Shown piece after piece: positions 1-7,063 of a stretch of DNA of 21,270 nt. The position numbers and the translations under genes are program-made. The notes under the pieces are model-generated. The model was not told the DNA's origin. It searched no databases and saw only the letters and a program-made list of their open reading frames with translations. How positions within the stretch are numbered: the stretch's first letter is position 1; each line of letters starts with the position of its first letter. The DNA comes from Candidatus Pacearchaeota archaeon (GTDB taxonomy: Archaea > Nanobdellota > Nanobdellia > Pacearchaeales > GW2011-AR1), in assembly GCA_016176815.1 (NCBI GenBank), contig JACOWL010000021.1:1-21270 (forward strand), given 5' to 3'.

Positions 1-378
1 GTTAGTTTTATTCCACTCTTTATCAACAACTACTTCAAGAATTCCGGATTGAATAATTCCTCTTGCGCAATCCGCGCATGGAATCCCATTCGTATACATT
101 TTAGATTTTTTTAAAGAAGTTCCGATTAAAGTAGCATTATATATTGCATTTCTTTCTGCATGTTCAAACCAAAAATATTTTTCCGGTTTTTTCTGTCTTT
201 CAGAAACATTATCATTCAAACCCCTCGGAAAACTATTATATCCGGCGGTTTTAATTTCTTTATCCGGACCTACAACCACTGCGCCAATATGGGTTTTCAC
301 GTCCTTGCTTTTCTCTGCAAGAAGATAAACCATTGACATAAAATAAGCATCCCAATCAGGAATTTTTAATTTTAACAT
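1..378 (-). CDS. dCMP deaminase (partial, 3' end beyond window)
   Basis: Translating the minus strand from the ATG at 378 gives 126 codons open to the window edge, so the C-terminus is missing. Residues 73-76 read HAER and residues 100-104 read PCADC. These are the zinc-binding H-A-E and P-C-x-x-C motifs of the cytidine/deoxycytidylate deaminase fold (H73, C101, C104 as ligands, E75 as proton shuttle). The N-terminal region (IGAVVVGPDKEI, AGYNSFPRG) fits dCMP deaminases better than tRNA or riboflavin deaminases. Family knowledge: the enzyme converts dCMP to dUMP, the precursor of dTMP. The start lies 9 bp after the nrdJ stop, so it is probably the last visible gene of the nrdR-nrdJ operon, which fits a role in balancing deoxynucleotide pools. 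Confidence 0.9.
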   Translation of the reverse strand, partial: MLKLKIPDWDAYFMSMVYLLAEKSKDVKTHIGAVVVGPDKEIKTAGYNSFPRGLNDNVSERQKKPEKYFWFEHAERNAIYNATLIGTSLKKSKMYTNGIPCADCARGIIQSGILEVVVDKEWNKTN

Positions 379-387
379 TTTTTATTT

Positions 388-2973
388 TTATCCGCATTTG
401 CTGTGACCGCAATTTTTACAATGCCTACAACCTTCTTCATAAACATAAGTGCTTCCATTACATTTTTCACACATCTCTCCCGTTTTTGTTCCGTCTTCAA
501 GGTATTTTTCCAAAACTCTTACAACCCCGTTTTTCCAAGAGTTTATTCCTTCTTCACCTTCATCTAATTTTCTTACAGTTTTTATTATTTCTAAAATCTT
601 CACCCCGTTTCTTAATTCACTAGAAACCCATCTTGCATTATTCCAATAATTTCTGTTAAATTGATGTGAAATGCCGGCTATGTTGTTGTCTTCATAACCA
701 TTTCTATCTTTATATTTAAAATCATAGCGGCTCTTTCCGTTATCTTTTACTTTTACAATTTTTCCTTTCTTTATTGACTTTGGAACAGCAAGTATTTCTT
801 CATCAGTTTTTCCAGTAAATATTTCGTAAGGATATCCAATTTCATTTAAACCAACAAAAGCCAACCAATTTTCATCACCATTTTTGAATCTCATTAAATC
901 TGCATTAATTATTTCCGGTCTCTTTTCATCCATTCTTTCTTTTACTAAATATTTCAATAATTCAAGTTTTTCTTTTCTTTCAAGTTTATTTATTTTCTCA
1001 ATTAAGGTTTTTTCATTTTCATTATTTTCTGATTTTTCTTTTCCTGTCAATAAAACTCCGCTTCTTGAGCCGTCTCTATAAACTGTAACTCCTTTGCATC
1101 CAACTTCCCAAGCTTTCATATATAAATCTCCGACTAATTTTTCTGATGCATCTTTTGGCAAATTAATTGTAACACTGATTGAATGGTCAACCCATTTTTG
1201 AACCGCTCCCTGCAATTCAACTTTTTTAATCCAGTCAACATCGTTTGCAGTTGCCTGATAATAAGGAGATTTTTTTACAATTTCATCAAGTTTTCCGTTG
1301 TCGTATTTTTTTACATCGTCTATATTGTGCCCGTTAATTTCCAGCCATTTTTCAAATTTGTGATGAAAAACTTTATATTCTTCCCAAGAATCTCCAACTC
1401 CGTCGACAAATGCAACTTTTACATCTTTATCATTTGGATTTACTTTTCTTCTGCGCGTATAAGCAACTTGAAATGCTGGTTCAAGCCCGGAACTTGTTTG
1501 AGCCATTAAACTCACAGTTCCTGTAGGAGCAACTGTCAAAAGAGCAATATTTCTTCTTCCGTATTTTTTCATATCTTTTTCAAGTTTTTTGTCTTCATTA
1601 AACAATCTTTGAATAAAAGGATTATTTTTTTCTTTTTCAAAATCATAAATTTCAAAAGCTCCTCTTTCTTTTGCTGTTTCAACTGATGCTCTATAAACTC
1701 CTAAAGCCATTTCGCCGGTAATTCCGATTCCGGTTCTTCGTCCTTCTTTTGCTTTTTGTTGTATTTTTTCCCAAAGGTTATATTCTACTCTTTTAATTTC
1801 TTCATCTTCAGGGTCGTTTTCAACTTTTTCAAGAATGTCATCAATTTTTTCAAGCTCCAAGTCAATTATATCGTCCATCATTCTTTGAGCATAACCTGTA
1901 TGTTCTCTAAATAATTCTTTATTGAATTTAGAATTTTTTGTAAAAGGTTCGTCAACATAACTGTAAAGATTTATTGCAAGCAATCTGCATGAATCATATG
2001 GGCACAATGGAATTTCTCCGCAGGGATTTGTTGAAATGGTTTTATATCCTTTATCAGCGTAACAATCTGGAACAGATTCTTTTATTATAGTATCCCAAAA
2101 TAGAATCCCGGGCTCTGCAGATTTCCACGCGTTGTGAATTATTTTTTTCCAAAGTCCTTGCGCATCAATTTCTTTTTTGTAAGCCGGTTCTTCTGAATTA
2201 ATCGAATATTGTTGAATATATTTTTTTCCTTTCTTAATTGCAGTCATAAATTCATCATCAATCTTTACTGAAACATTTGCTCCGGTAACTTTTCCTTCTT
2301 TCATTTTTGCATCTATAAATTTTTCAGAATCGGGATGTTTTATAGAAATACTTAACATTAAAGCGCCTCTTCTTCCGTCTTGAGCCACTTCCCTAGTTGA
2401 ATTAGAATATCTTTCCATAAAAGGCACAATTCCCGTCGATGTCAAAGCGGAATTTTCAACTGGGGAGCCCCCAGGCCTTATATGGGATAAATCATGCCCG
2501 ACTCCACCGCGCCTTTTCATTAACTGGACTTGCTCCTGATCTGTTTTCATAATTGCGCCATATGAATCAGAAGGTCCGTCATTTCCAATAACAAAACAAT
2601 TTGAAAGAGAAACTTTTTGAAAATTGTTCCCTATTCCTGACATTGGACTTCCCTGAGGAATTATATATTTGAAATTATTTAATAAAGAATAAATTTTTTC
2701 TTCATCCATCGGGTTTGAATATTTGCTTTCAATTCTTGAAATTTCTTTAGATAATCTTTTATGCATTTGATCCGGAGAAGATTCATATATATTACCTAAA
2801 TGATCTTTTAAGGCATATTTATTAAGAAAAGCATCTGCAGCAAGCTTGTCTCCTTTAAAATATTCTATAGAGCTTTTAAGAGCCTCATCTCTTGAAACGC
2901 TGTATATTTTACTCTCTAATCCATTTGAGGGGGGTGTCCAATTTTTTTTAATCCCGCTTTTTGTTTCCACCAT
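388..2973 (-). CDS. nrdJ: Adenosylcobalamin-dependent (class II) ribonucleotide reductase
   Basis: 861 aa, full length for the NrdJ family. It reduces ribonucleotides to deoxyribonucleotides in the cytosol using an adenosylcobalamin-generated thiyl radical. Visible signatures: SNCFVIG with C126, KRRGGVGHDLSHIRP (153-167), NPCGEIPL with putative thiyl C318 flanked by N316 and E320, C329 as probable partner of C126 in the active-site disulfide, and the PTGTVS loop (483-488). A cysteine-rich tail (CEKC 835-838, CRHC 849-852, C855, C860) is typical of the C-terminal redox/zinc segment. There is no obvious N-terminal ATP cone. The ATG at 2973 is 56 bp after the nrdR stop and has no Shine-Dalgarno sequence, as expected for a downstream operon gene here. 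The segment at 2460-2474 is a GC-rich palindrome coding for the conserved PGGSP stretch. A B12 requirement in a probably reduced genome implies cobalamin salvage (inference). Confidence 0.96.
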   Translation of the reverse strand: MVETKSGIKKNWTPPSNGLESKIYSVSRDEALKSSIEYFKGDKLAADAFLNKYALKDHLGNIYESSPDQMHKRLSKEISRIESKYSNPMDEEKIYSLLNNFKYIIPQGSPMSGIGNNFQKVSLSNCFVIGNDGPSDSYGAIMKTDQEQVQLMKRRGGVGHDLSHIRPGGSPVENSALTSTGIVPFMERYSNSTREVAQDGRRGALMLSISIKHPDSEKFIDAKMKEGKVTGANVSVKIDDEFMTAIKKGKKYIQQYSINSEEPAYKKEIDAQGLWKKIIHNAWKSAEPGILFWDTIIKESVPDCYADKGYKTISTNPCGEIPLCPYDSCRLLAINLYSYVDEPFTKNSKFNKELFREHTGYAQRMMDDIIDLELEKIDDILEKVENDPEDEEIKRVEYNLWEKIQQKAKEGRRTGIGITGEMALGVYRASVETAKERGAFEIYDFEKEKNNPFIQRLFNEDKKLEKDMKKYGRRNIALLTVAPTGTVSLMAQTSSGLEPAFQVAYTRRRKVNPNDKDVKVAFVDGVGDSWEEYKVFHHKFEKWLEINGHNIDDVKKYDNGKLDEIVKKSPYYQATANDVDWIKKVELQGAVQKWVDHSISVTINLPKDASEKLVGDLYMKAWEVGCKGVTVYRDGSRSGVLLTGKEKSENNENEKTLIEKINKLERKEKLELLKYLVKERMDEKRPEIINADLMRFKNGDENWLAFVGLNEIGYPYEIFTGKTDEEILAVPKSIKKGKIVKVKDNGKSRYDFKYKDRNGYEDNNIAGISHQFNRNYWNNARWVSSELRNGVKILEIIKTVRKLDEGEEGINSWKNGVVRVLEKYLEDGTKTGEMCEKCNGSTYVYEEGCRHCKNCGHSKCG

Positions 2974-3029
2974 TTTTATTTTTTAAATTTAATTTTCTTT
3001 TTAAAGTTTATACATCTCTAAAATATGTT

Positions 3030-3467
3030 TTATAATGATTTAATTTCTCTTTTAAATTCCTGAACATCCTGAAAATCTCTGTAAACTGATGCAAATCTGA
3101 TGTAAGCAACTTTGTCAAGTTTTTTTATTTTTTTCATAATCATTTCTCCGATTAAAGAGCTTTTAATTTCTTTTTTTCCGCCTTTTCTTATTTGCTCTTC
3201 AATTTCGTTTATCATTTTTTGTATTTTTTCCTGCGAAACCGGGCGTTTTTCAAAAGCTTTTTCAATTCCTTTTTCTAATTTATTTCTGTCAAACTTTTCT
3301 CTTCTATTGTCTTTTTTAATAACATAAAATTCTTTTTTTTCTATTTTTTCATAAGTTGTAAATCTTTTTTTGCACTTAAGACACTCTCTTCTTCTTCTTA
3401 TTCCATTTGGAGAGCTTCTTTTATCTGTTACTTTAAAATTTGTATGCAAGCAGTGCGGGCAGTTCAT
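3030..3467 (-). CDS. nrdR: Transcriptional repressor NrdR
   Basis: 145 aa from the ATG at 3467, which gives the canonical N-terminus MNCPHC. The open frame extends to an ATG at 3488, but that codon lies inside a predicted NrdR box, so I prefer 3467. A zinc ribbon uses C3, C6, C29 and C32 and includes the family-typical RRRREC segment. It is followed by an ATP-cone domain (about 46-136) with VAYIRFASVYRDF (120-132), the usual NrdR signature. NrdR senses ATP/dATP through the cone and represses ribonucleotide reductase genes by binding paired palindromes. It is first in the operon with nrdJ and the dCMP deaminase. The regulator is widespread in bacteria and patchy in archaea, so it was probably acquired by an ancestor (inference). 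Confidence 0.95.
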   Translation of the reverse strand: MNCPHCLHTNFKVTDKRSSPNGIRRRRECLKCKKRFTTYEKIEKKEFYVIKKDNRREKFDRNKLEKGIEKAFEKRPVSQEKIQKMINEIEEQIRKGGKKEIKSSLIGEMIMKKIKKLDKVAYIRFASVYRDFQDVQEFKREIKSL

Positions 3468-3479
3468 CTTTTTGTTAAT

Positions 3480-3527
3480 ATACAACATATTGTATGTCTT
3501 ATAGTTTTCTATTACTATTTGTTGTAT
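3480..3527 (-). promoter_or_regulatory. Tandem NrdR-box-like operator in the nrdR leader
   Basis: Two 16-bp elements read on the minus strand: ATACAATATGTTGTAT (3480-3495) and ATACAACAAATAGTAA (3512-3527). Against the published bacterial NrdR-box consensus ACACWATATATWGWGT, I count 13/16 and 11/16 matches. The 16-bp gap gives a 32-bp centre-to-centre distance, about three helical turns, matching the known paired NrdR-box geometry. The distal box sits at or just after the expected transcription start, and the proximal box is 12 bp upstream of the nrdR ATG. Both positions suit repression. Confidence 0.65.
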
Positions 3528-3552
3528 AATTAAGAATTTAGAAATAATCTTA

Positions 3553-3560
3553 TATTTAAA
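3553..3560 (-). promoter_or_regulatory. TATA box for the nrdR-nrdJ operon
   Basis: Minus-strand TTTAAATA, a perfect archaeal TATA-like octamer. The predicted transcription start, about 25 nt downstream, falls near 3531. This leaves a leader of roughly 60 nt that contains both NrdR-like boxes, unlike the leaderless arrangement seen for many other genes here. Confidence 0.55.
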
Positions 3561-3621
3561 TGTTGTGGACTATTTTATAAAAGTGACAGGATTAAAAGCC
3601 TTAATTTATTTAATTAATGAT

Positions 3622-3870
3622 ATGAAAAAAATATGGTTCGTCTATCTTCTTGAATGTCTTGATGGCTCATATTATGCTGGTGTAACAAATGATGTTGATA
3701 AAAGAATGAAATCTCATGCAGAAGGAAAGGGAAGCAAATATGTTTATGGAAAAGGATTCAAGAGATTAATCGCTGTGATTCCATGCAAAAATAAATCTGA
3801 AGCCTGCAAAGCTGAATATAAAATAAAACAATTATCTAAAGAAGAGAAGTTGAAATGGTTTAACACTTAA
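3622..3870 (+). CDS. GIY-YIG nuclease family protein (YhbQ/UPF0213-like)
   Basis: 83 aa from the ATG at 3622 (MKKIWFVYLLEC). The frame extends 19 codons upstream to a GTG, but that segment is unlike the family and would overlap the divergent promoter region. The single GIY-YIG domain shows FVYLLEC near the N-terminus, YYAGVTND (residues 17-24), then a conserved R and H and a G-K-G-S-K-Y segment. This is the layout of small standalone GIY-YIG proteins. Members are predicted or shown to cleave DNA, but the physiological role is not settled. The C-terminus LSKEEKLKWF is echoed by a remnant after the HEPN gene at 5164-5190. It is divergent from nrdR. A possible TATA (ATTAAAAG, 3591-3598) lies about 27 nt upstream. 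Confidence 0.85.
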   Translation: MKKIWFVYLLECLDGSYYAGVTNDVDKRMKSHAEGKGSKYVYGKGFKRLIAVIPCKNKSEACKAEYKIKQLSKEEKLKWFNT

Positions 3871-3891
3871 AATATCATCAAAACCACAAAA

Positions 3892-3899
3892 TTTAAATA
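3892..3899 (+). promoter_or_regulatory. TATA box of the nucleotidyltransferase/HEPN pair
   Basis: TTTAAATA at 3892-3899. The expected start near 3922 gives a short leader of about 20 nt before the ATG at 3945. There is no clear Shine-Dalgarno sequence. Confidence 0.5.
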
Positions 3900-3944
3900 T
3901 GACTAAAAGGATATAAGATTATAACTAGATAGATATAATAGAAA

Positions 3945-4541
3945 ATGCTGACAAAAACACAAATAGAAATAATGAAAATTTTTGTTTCAAAAATAGATAA
4001 AAAATTTAGTATAAATGAGGTTGCGGGAGTTTTGAGAAAACCTTATGCATTAATTCACCGTTCAATGCAAGACTTAATAAATAATAAATTTATTTTCATA
4101 GATGAAAAAAAACTACTTTCACTTAACTATAAAGAAAATTTTACAGAACTTTCTCTCGTAGAATCAATAAGAATTAAAAATTATTTGGCAAAAGAAAAAT
4201 CTATTTCTTTATTTATCAAAGATTGCTTAACAGAAATAAATGAAGATTTTTTTATATTCTTAATATTTGGTTCTTTTGTTGAAAAAAAGAAATTTAATGA
4301 TTTAGACTTAATAATAATTCTAGATAACAAAACCAAAGTTGAACAAACGGATAAAATTATTAGAAATCTTGCTTCTAACTTTTCATTTAAAATAGATTTG
4401 AATGTTTTAAGCAAAGAAAGCGCTTATGAAATGTTTTCCAAGAGAGAGCAGACAAATATTTTAAATGAGTCTTTAAATAAACATTTGATAGTTTTTGGAG
4501 GGGAAAACTATTATAAAATATTGTCAAATGCCAGAAGATAA
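3945..4541 (+). CDS. Winged-helix protein fused to a minimal nucleotidyltransferase domain
   Basis: 198 aa. Residues 1-60 look like a winged helix-turn-helix (LTKTQIEIMKIFVSK, then FSINEVAGVLRKPYALIHRSMQDLINNKFI). Residues about 100-155 carry the nucleotidyltransferase core: GSF at 109-111, the acidic pair in DLDL (D119, D121), and a third candidate acidic residue D151 in FKIDLNVL. This is the MNT/KNTase-like active site with all three acidic positions present. The stop overlaps the start of the downstream HEPN-like gene by 14 bp, the classic layout of MNT-HEPN pairs. In studied pairs (MntA-HepT) the MNT protein AMPylates and neutralises the HEPN RNase. The added DNA-binding domain suggests it also regulates transcription (inference). 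Confidence 0.8.
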   Translation: MLTKTQIEIMKIFVSKIDKKFSINEVAGVLRKPYALIHRSMQDLINNKFIFIDEKKLLSLNYKENFTELSLVESIRIKNYLAKEKSISLFIKDCLTEINEDFFIFLIFGSFVEKKKFNDLDLIIILDNKTKVEQTDKIIRNLASNFSFKIDLNVLSKESAYEMFSKREQTNILNESLNKHLIVFGGENYYKILSNARR

Positions 4542-5160
4542 AAGAATAGAAGAAGCAAAGAAGAATGCAATTAAAGGCATAACTTCTGGAGCAATTCTAA
4601 AAACTAAAGAGACAAAGTTCGTTGATTTTTTTATTAAAAATGCAAAAGACTCTTTAGATTCTGCGAAGGTTTTGTTTGATGTCTCGACAAATGAAAAAAC
4701 TAAAAACACTTTAGGAATTCCTAACTTTAATGGGTTTTTGTGGGTGATAAATTCAAGCTATTATTCAATGTTTTATATGGCAAGAGCGCTATTAGAAAAT
4801 ATTGGCGTTAAAATAAAAACAGAAGAATCAATTCATTTTTTAGTTTTTAATGCGCTTGTTTATTATTTTTATTCTAATGGAAAATTAGAGAAACATTTCA
4901 TTGAAGATTTTGAAAATGCTCAAGAAGAATCTTCCGAAATACTCGGAAAAGAAAAAGTAAATTCCTACGGAATTTTCAAGTTTCCTTCGCAAGCTCAGGA
5001 AAAAGCAAAAGAAATAATCACCGATTATTCTAATGAAAAAGAAAAAAGAACAAGATTTACTTATGAAACGGGAGAAATTGCTATGAAAAGCAAAGCAGAA
5101 ACATCTCTAAATAGAGCAAAGAAATTTAATGAAGAAGTTAGAAAAATCTTAGGAAAATGA
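4528..5160 (+). CDS. HEPN-domain-like protein, partner of the nucleotidyltransferase
   Basis: 210 aa from the ATG at 4528. A longer TTG start at 4495 is possible, and a GGAGGGG run at 4497-4503 is too far from the ATG to act as its Shine-Dalgarno. It is mostly helical, with FIKNAKDSLDSAKVLF (35-50), WVINSSYYSMFYMARALLENIG (72-93, the most HEPN-like helix) and a long basic C-terminal helix. The catalytic R-x(4-6)-H motif of HEPN RNases is absent: the only two histidines, H103 and H123, have no arginine four to six residues before them. So it may be non-catalytic, or use RTRFTY (174-179) differently. The pairing with an MNT protein and the 14-bp overlap are the strongest evidence for the family. 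Assignment as a toxin is inference. Confidence 0.65.
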   Translation: MPEDKRIEEAKKNAIKGITSGAILKTKETKFVDFFIKNAKDSLDSAKVLFDVSTNEKTKNTLGIPNFNGFLWVINSSYYSMFYMARALLENIGVKIKTEESIHFLVFNALVYYFYSNGKLEKHFIEDFENAQEESSEILGKEKVNSYGIFKFPSQAQEKAKEIITDYSNEKEKRTRFTYETGEIAMKSKAETSLNRAKKFNEEVRKILGK

Positions 5161-5220
5161 AATTCAAAAAAAGAAAAATTGGAATGGTTTAGTGGTGGAA
5201 ATGTCCCAACTTTTAAGTAA
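5161..5220 (+). pseudogene. Fragment resembling the 3' end of a GIY-YIG gene
   Basis: Directly after the HEPN stop, in the same frame, the DNA encodes NSKKEKLEWFSGGNVPTFK and a stop at 5218-5220. SKKEKLEWF closely resembles SKEEKLKWF at the C-terminus of the GIY-YIG gene at 3622-3870. The 33-nt stretches align with about 24 identical bases. No start codon or upstream GIY-YIG core is present, so it cannot be a complete gene. It may be the tail of a lost paralogue, or the HEPN frame's former extension. Confidence 0.4.
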
Positions 5221-5227
5221 ACATAAC

Positions 5228-5235
5228 TTTAAAAA
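5228..5235 (+). promoter_or_regulatory. Candidate distal TATA box upstream of the helicase
   Basis: TTTAAAAA. Transcription would start near 5258, giving a leader of about 140 nt with hairpins at 5278-5326. A second, closer AT-rich element (TTTTAAAA, 5373-5380) could give a short leader instead. Confidence 0.35.
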
Positions 5236-5277
5236 CCATCAATCTTTTAATATATTATTATAACAATATAATTAGTC

Positions 5278-5326
5278 CTTGAGCGCAGTCTTTTAGGGCT
5301 GGTGTTTCAAGAATATTTATTTCTTG
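5278..5326 (+). ncRNA. Structured leader or small RNA with two mutually exclusive hairpins
   Basis: Hairpin 1 spans 5278-5311: CTTGA pairs with TCAAG, and inside it AGTC (5287-5290) pairs with GGCT (5297-5300) around a TTTTAG loop. Hairpin 2 spans 5308-5326: CAAGAA pairs with TTCTTG around a TATTTAT loop. CAAG (5308-5311) is needed by both, so they cannot form together. The region is more GC-rich than its surroundings and lies upstream of the DEAD-box helicase gene. It matches no RNA family I recognise. The remainder of 5161-5396 holds only AT-rich sequence and TATA-like elements. Confidence 0.35.
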
Positions 5327-5396
5327 TAAAATATTGAATATATGGAATTAAAATTTGGAATAGATTTCTAAATTTTAAAAAATTGAAAAAATAAAA

Positions 5397-6725
5397 ATGG
5401 AAAAATTTAAACAGCTTGGATTAAGCCAAGAAATATTGAATGCGCTGAGCTATGCAGGTTTTAAAGAACCTTCAGAAATTCAGGAGAAAACGATTCCTTT
5501 AGCATTAGCCGGGAAAGATATCATCGGAGGTTCTGCAACGGGAAGCGGGAAAACTTTAGTATTTGCCTGCCCGATTATTGAAAATTTAATTCCTAATAAA
5601 AATGCGCAGGCATTAATTTTAACGCCGACAAGAGAATTAGCGGAACAAGTCGCTGATTCAATAAGAAAATTTGCAAGAAATAAAAAATTAAAAGTTTTGG
5701 CCATTTATGGCGGAGTCAACATTGAATCTCAAATCAGAAAAATTCCTTACACCGACGTTATTGTTGGAACTCCCGGAAGAATTTTAGACCATCTTAGAAG
5801 AAGAACATTAAATTTTAATCAAATTAAATTTTTAGTCTTGGATGAAGTGGATAGAATGTTTGATATGGGATTTTATAGAGATGTTGAGATGATTTTAAGG
5901 CAATGTCCTGAAAAAAGGCAAACAATGTTATTTTCCGCGACGATTTCGCCGGACATTGATTATCTGGCAAGGAAGTATACTAAAAATGCAGCAAGAGTTT
6001 CTGTAAATTCTTATGTTGACCATTCAAAATTAAAACAAATTTATTATGATGTTGAACCGCATATGAAATTTTCTTTATTGGTTCATTTATTAAATAAAGA
6101 GAAAGATACTTTAGTCATGATTTTCTGCAGTACAAGAAGAAATGTTGATATTGTTGCAAATAATTTAGAAAAAGCAGGCATTAATTCAAAAGCAATACAT
6201 GGAGGTTTGTCCCAGAATAAAAGACTCAGAACTCTGGATGAATTTCATAATAAAGAATTAAATGTTTTAGTCTGCACTGATGTGGCTGCCAGAGGGTTGG
6301 ATATCAAAGGCGTGAAATCTATTTACAATTATGATCTTCCCGGCGAAGCTAAAGATTATATTCATAGAATTGGAAGAACAGCGAGGGCTGGGAATGAAGG
6401 GAAAGCAATAAATATTTTATCAAGCAGAGATTATGAAAATTTTGGAAATATAACTAATGATAAATGTTTAAATATAGTTCGGGAAGAATTGCCTGTTTTT
6501 GAAACAATTCGTTTAGAAATAGAACCGAATAGAAGATTTGGAAATAGAAATAATTTTAGAAGAGAGGGGAATAGAAGTAATCAGAGAAGAAATGGAAATA
6601 GGGAAAATAATAGAAGAGAAGGAAATACCCCTCGGGGCATGAACCGAAATTATGGACAAAATAGAGGGAGAGCTAATCGCGGGAGAAATTATAATCATGG
6701 AAATTTTGGAAGAGGCGGAAGGTAA
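5397..6725 (+). CDS. DEAD-box-family ATP-dependent RNA helicase with basic Arg/Asn/Gly-rich tail
   Basis: 442 aa. The two RecA-like domains carry all major motifs: Q motif (F4 with PSEIQEKTIP around residue 29), motif I ATGSGKT (47-53), PTRELA (77-82), TPGR (125-128), motif II DEVD (149-152), SAT (180-182), ARGLDI (298-303) and HRIGRTARAG (323-332). Motif II is DEVD rather than the usual DEAD. Its first three positions keep the catalytic D and E, so ATPase activity is plausible. Residues 378-442 form a disordered tail rich in R, N and G, ending in RGG-like repeats, which should give non-specific RNA binding. Expected roles are RNA unwinding, ribosome assembly or cold adaptation. The tail contains a GC-rich palindrome (6626-6639). 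The gene appears to be transcribed alone. Confidence 0.95.
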   Translation: MEKFKQLGLSQEILNALSYAGFKEPSEIQEKTIPLALAGKDIIGGSATGSGKTLVFACPIIENLIPNKNAQALILTPTRELAEQVADSIRKFARNKKLKVLAIYGGVNIESQIRKIPYTDVIVGTPGRILDHLRRRTLNFNQIKFLVLDEVDRMFDMGFYRDVEMILRQCPEKRQTMLFSATISPDIDYLARKYTKNAARVSVNSYVDHSKLKQIYYDVEPHMKFSLLVHLLNKEKDTLVMIFCSTRRNVDIVANNLEKAGINSKAIHGGLSQNKRLRTLDEFHNKELNVLVCTDVAARGLDIKGVKSIYNYDLPGEAKDYIHRIGRTARAGNEGKAINILSSRDYENFGNITNDKCLNIVREELPVFETIRLEIEPNRRFGNRNNFRREGNRSNQRRNGNRENNRREGNTPRGMNRNYGQNRGRANRGRNYNHGNFGRGGR

Positions 6726-6751
6726 TTATAATTTCTGATTTTTCAAAAACC

Positions 6752-6759
6752 TTTAAAAA
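6752..6759 (+). promoter_or_regulatory. TATA box of the DUF5652-like gene
   Basis: TTTAAAAA centred about 34 nt before the ATG at 6790, so the leader would be only about 8-10 nt. GAGG at 6781-6784 is one of the few Shine-Dalgarno-like sequences in the window. Confidence 0.5.
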
Positions 6760-6789
6760 CAAAATATTCTTTTATTTATAGAGGCGAAA

Positions 6790-7047
6790 ATGGTTTCAAA
6801 CTATTTAACAGAGCTTGCAACGCAATTAGGAGTTCCTCTTTGGTTATTTGCAATAATTTTTGTTTGGATAATTACTTGGAAGCTGATTGCACTATGGAAA
6901 TCTGCAAGAAATACTCATGTTGTCTGGTTTATTGTTTTAGCAGTTGTAAACACTGTCGGAATTTTAGAGATATTATACATTTATGTTTTTTCTAAACTTG
7001 GAATGAAACAAAAGGCAAAGGGAAAAAGGAAGAAGAAAAAAAATTAA
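6790..7047 (+). CDS. Small two-helix membrane protein, DUF5652-like
   Basis: 85 aa. Two hydrophobic segments, about residues 16-33 (PLWLFAIIFVWIITW) and 45-68 (VWFIVLAVVNTVGILEIL), flank a short loop WKSARNTHV. It ends in a lysine-rich tail (KGKRKKKKN) that should lie in the cytoplasm. The W-x-x-A-R-N ... W-F-I ... N-T-x-G-I-L-x-I-x-Y-I-Y pattern resembles DUF5652 proteins of uncultivated archaea and bacteria, whose function is unknown. Convergent with the minus-strand methyltransferase pseudogene, with 16 bp between the stop codons. Confidence 0.7.
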   Translation: MVSNYLTELATQLGVPLWLFAIIFVWIITWKLIALWKSARNTHVVWFIVLAVVNTVGILEILYIYVFSKLGMKQKAKGKRKKKKN

Positions 7048-7063
7048 ATAATTGTCTGTATTT

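Noticed and set aside
1183..1509. Plus-strand open frame of 108 codons inside nrdJ
   Set aside because: It is fully antisense to conserved nrdJ sequence and is rich in F and I, as expected of reverse translation of an AT-rich gene.
2460..2474. GC-rich palindrome in nrdJ as an inserted repeat
   Set aside because: It codes for the conserved PGGSP segment of class II reductases with no extra residues, so it is not an insertion.
3565..3621. GTG-started N-terminal extension of the GIY-YIG gene
   Set aside because: The added residues do not fit the family, and the ATG at 3622 gives the expected N-terminus.
5200..5211. AATGTCCCAAC shared with the asparagine-synthetase-like gene at 20700
   Set aside because: The match is short, and the second copy lies in a conserved coding motif. 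It is probably chance.
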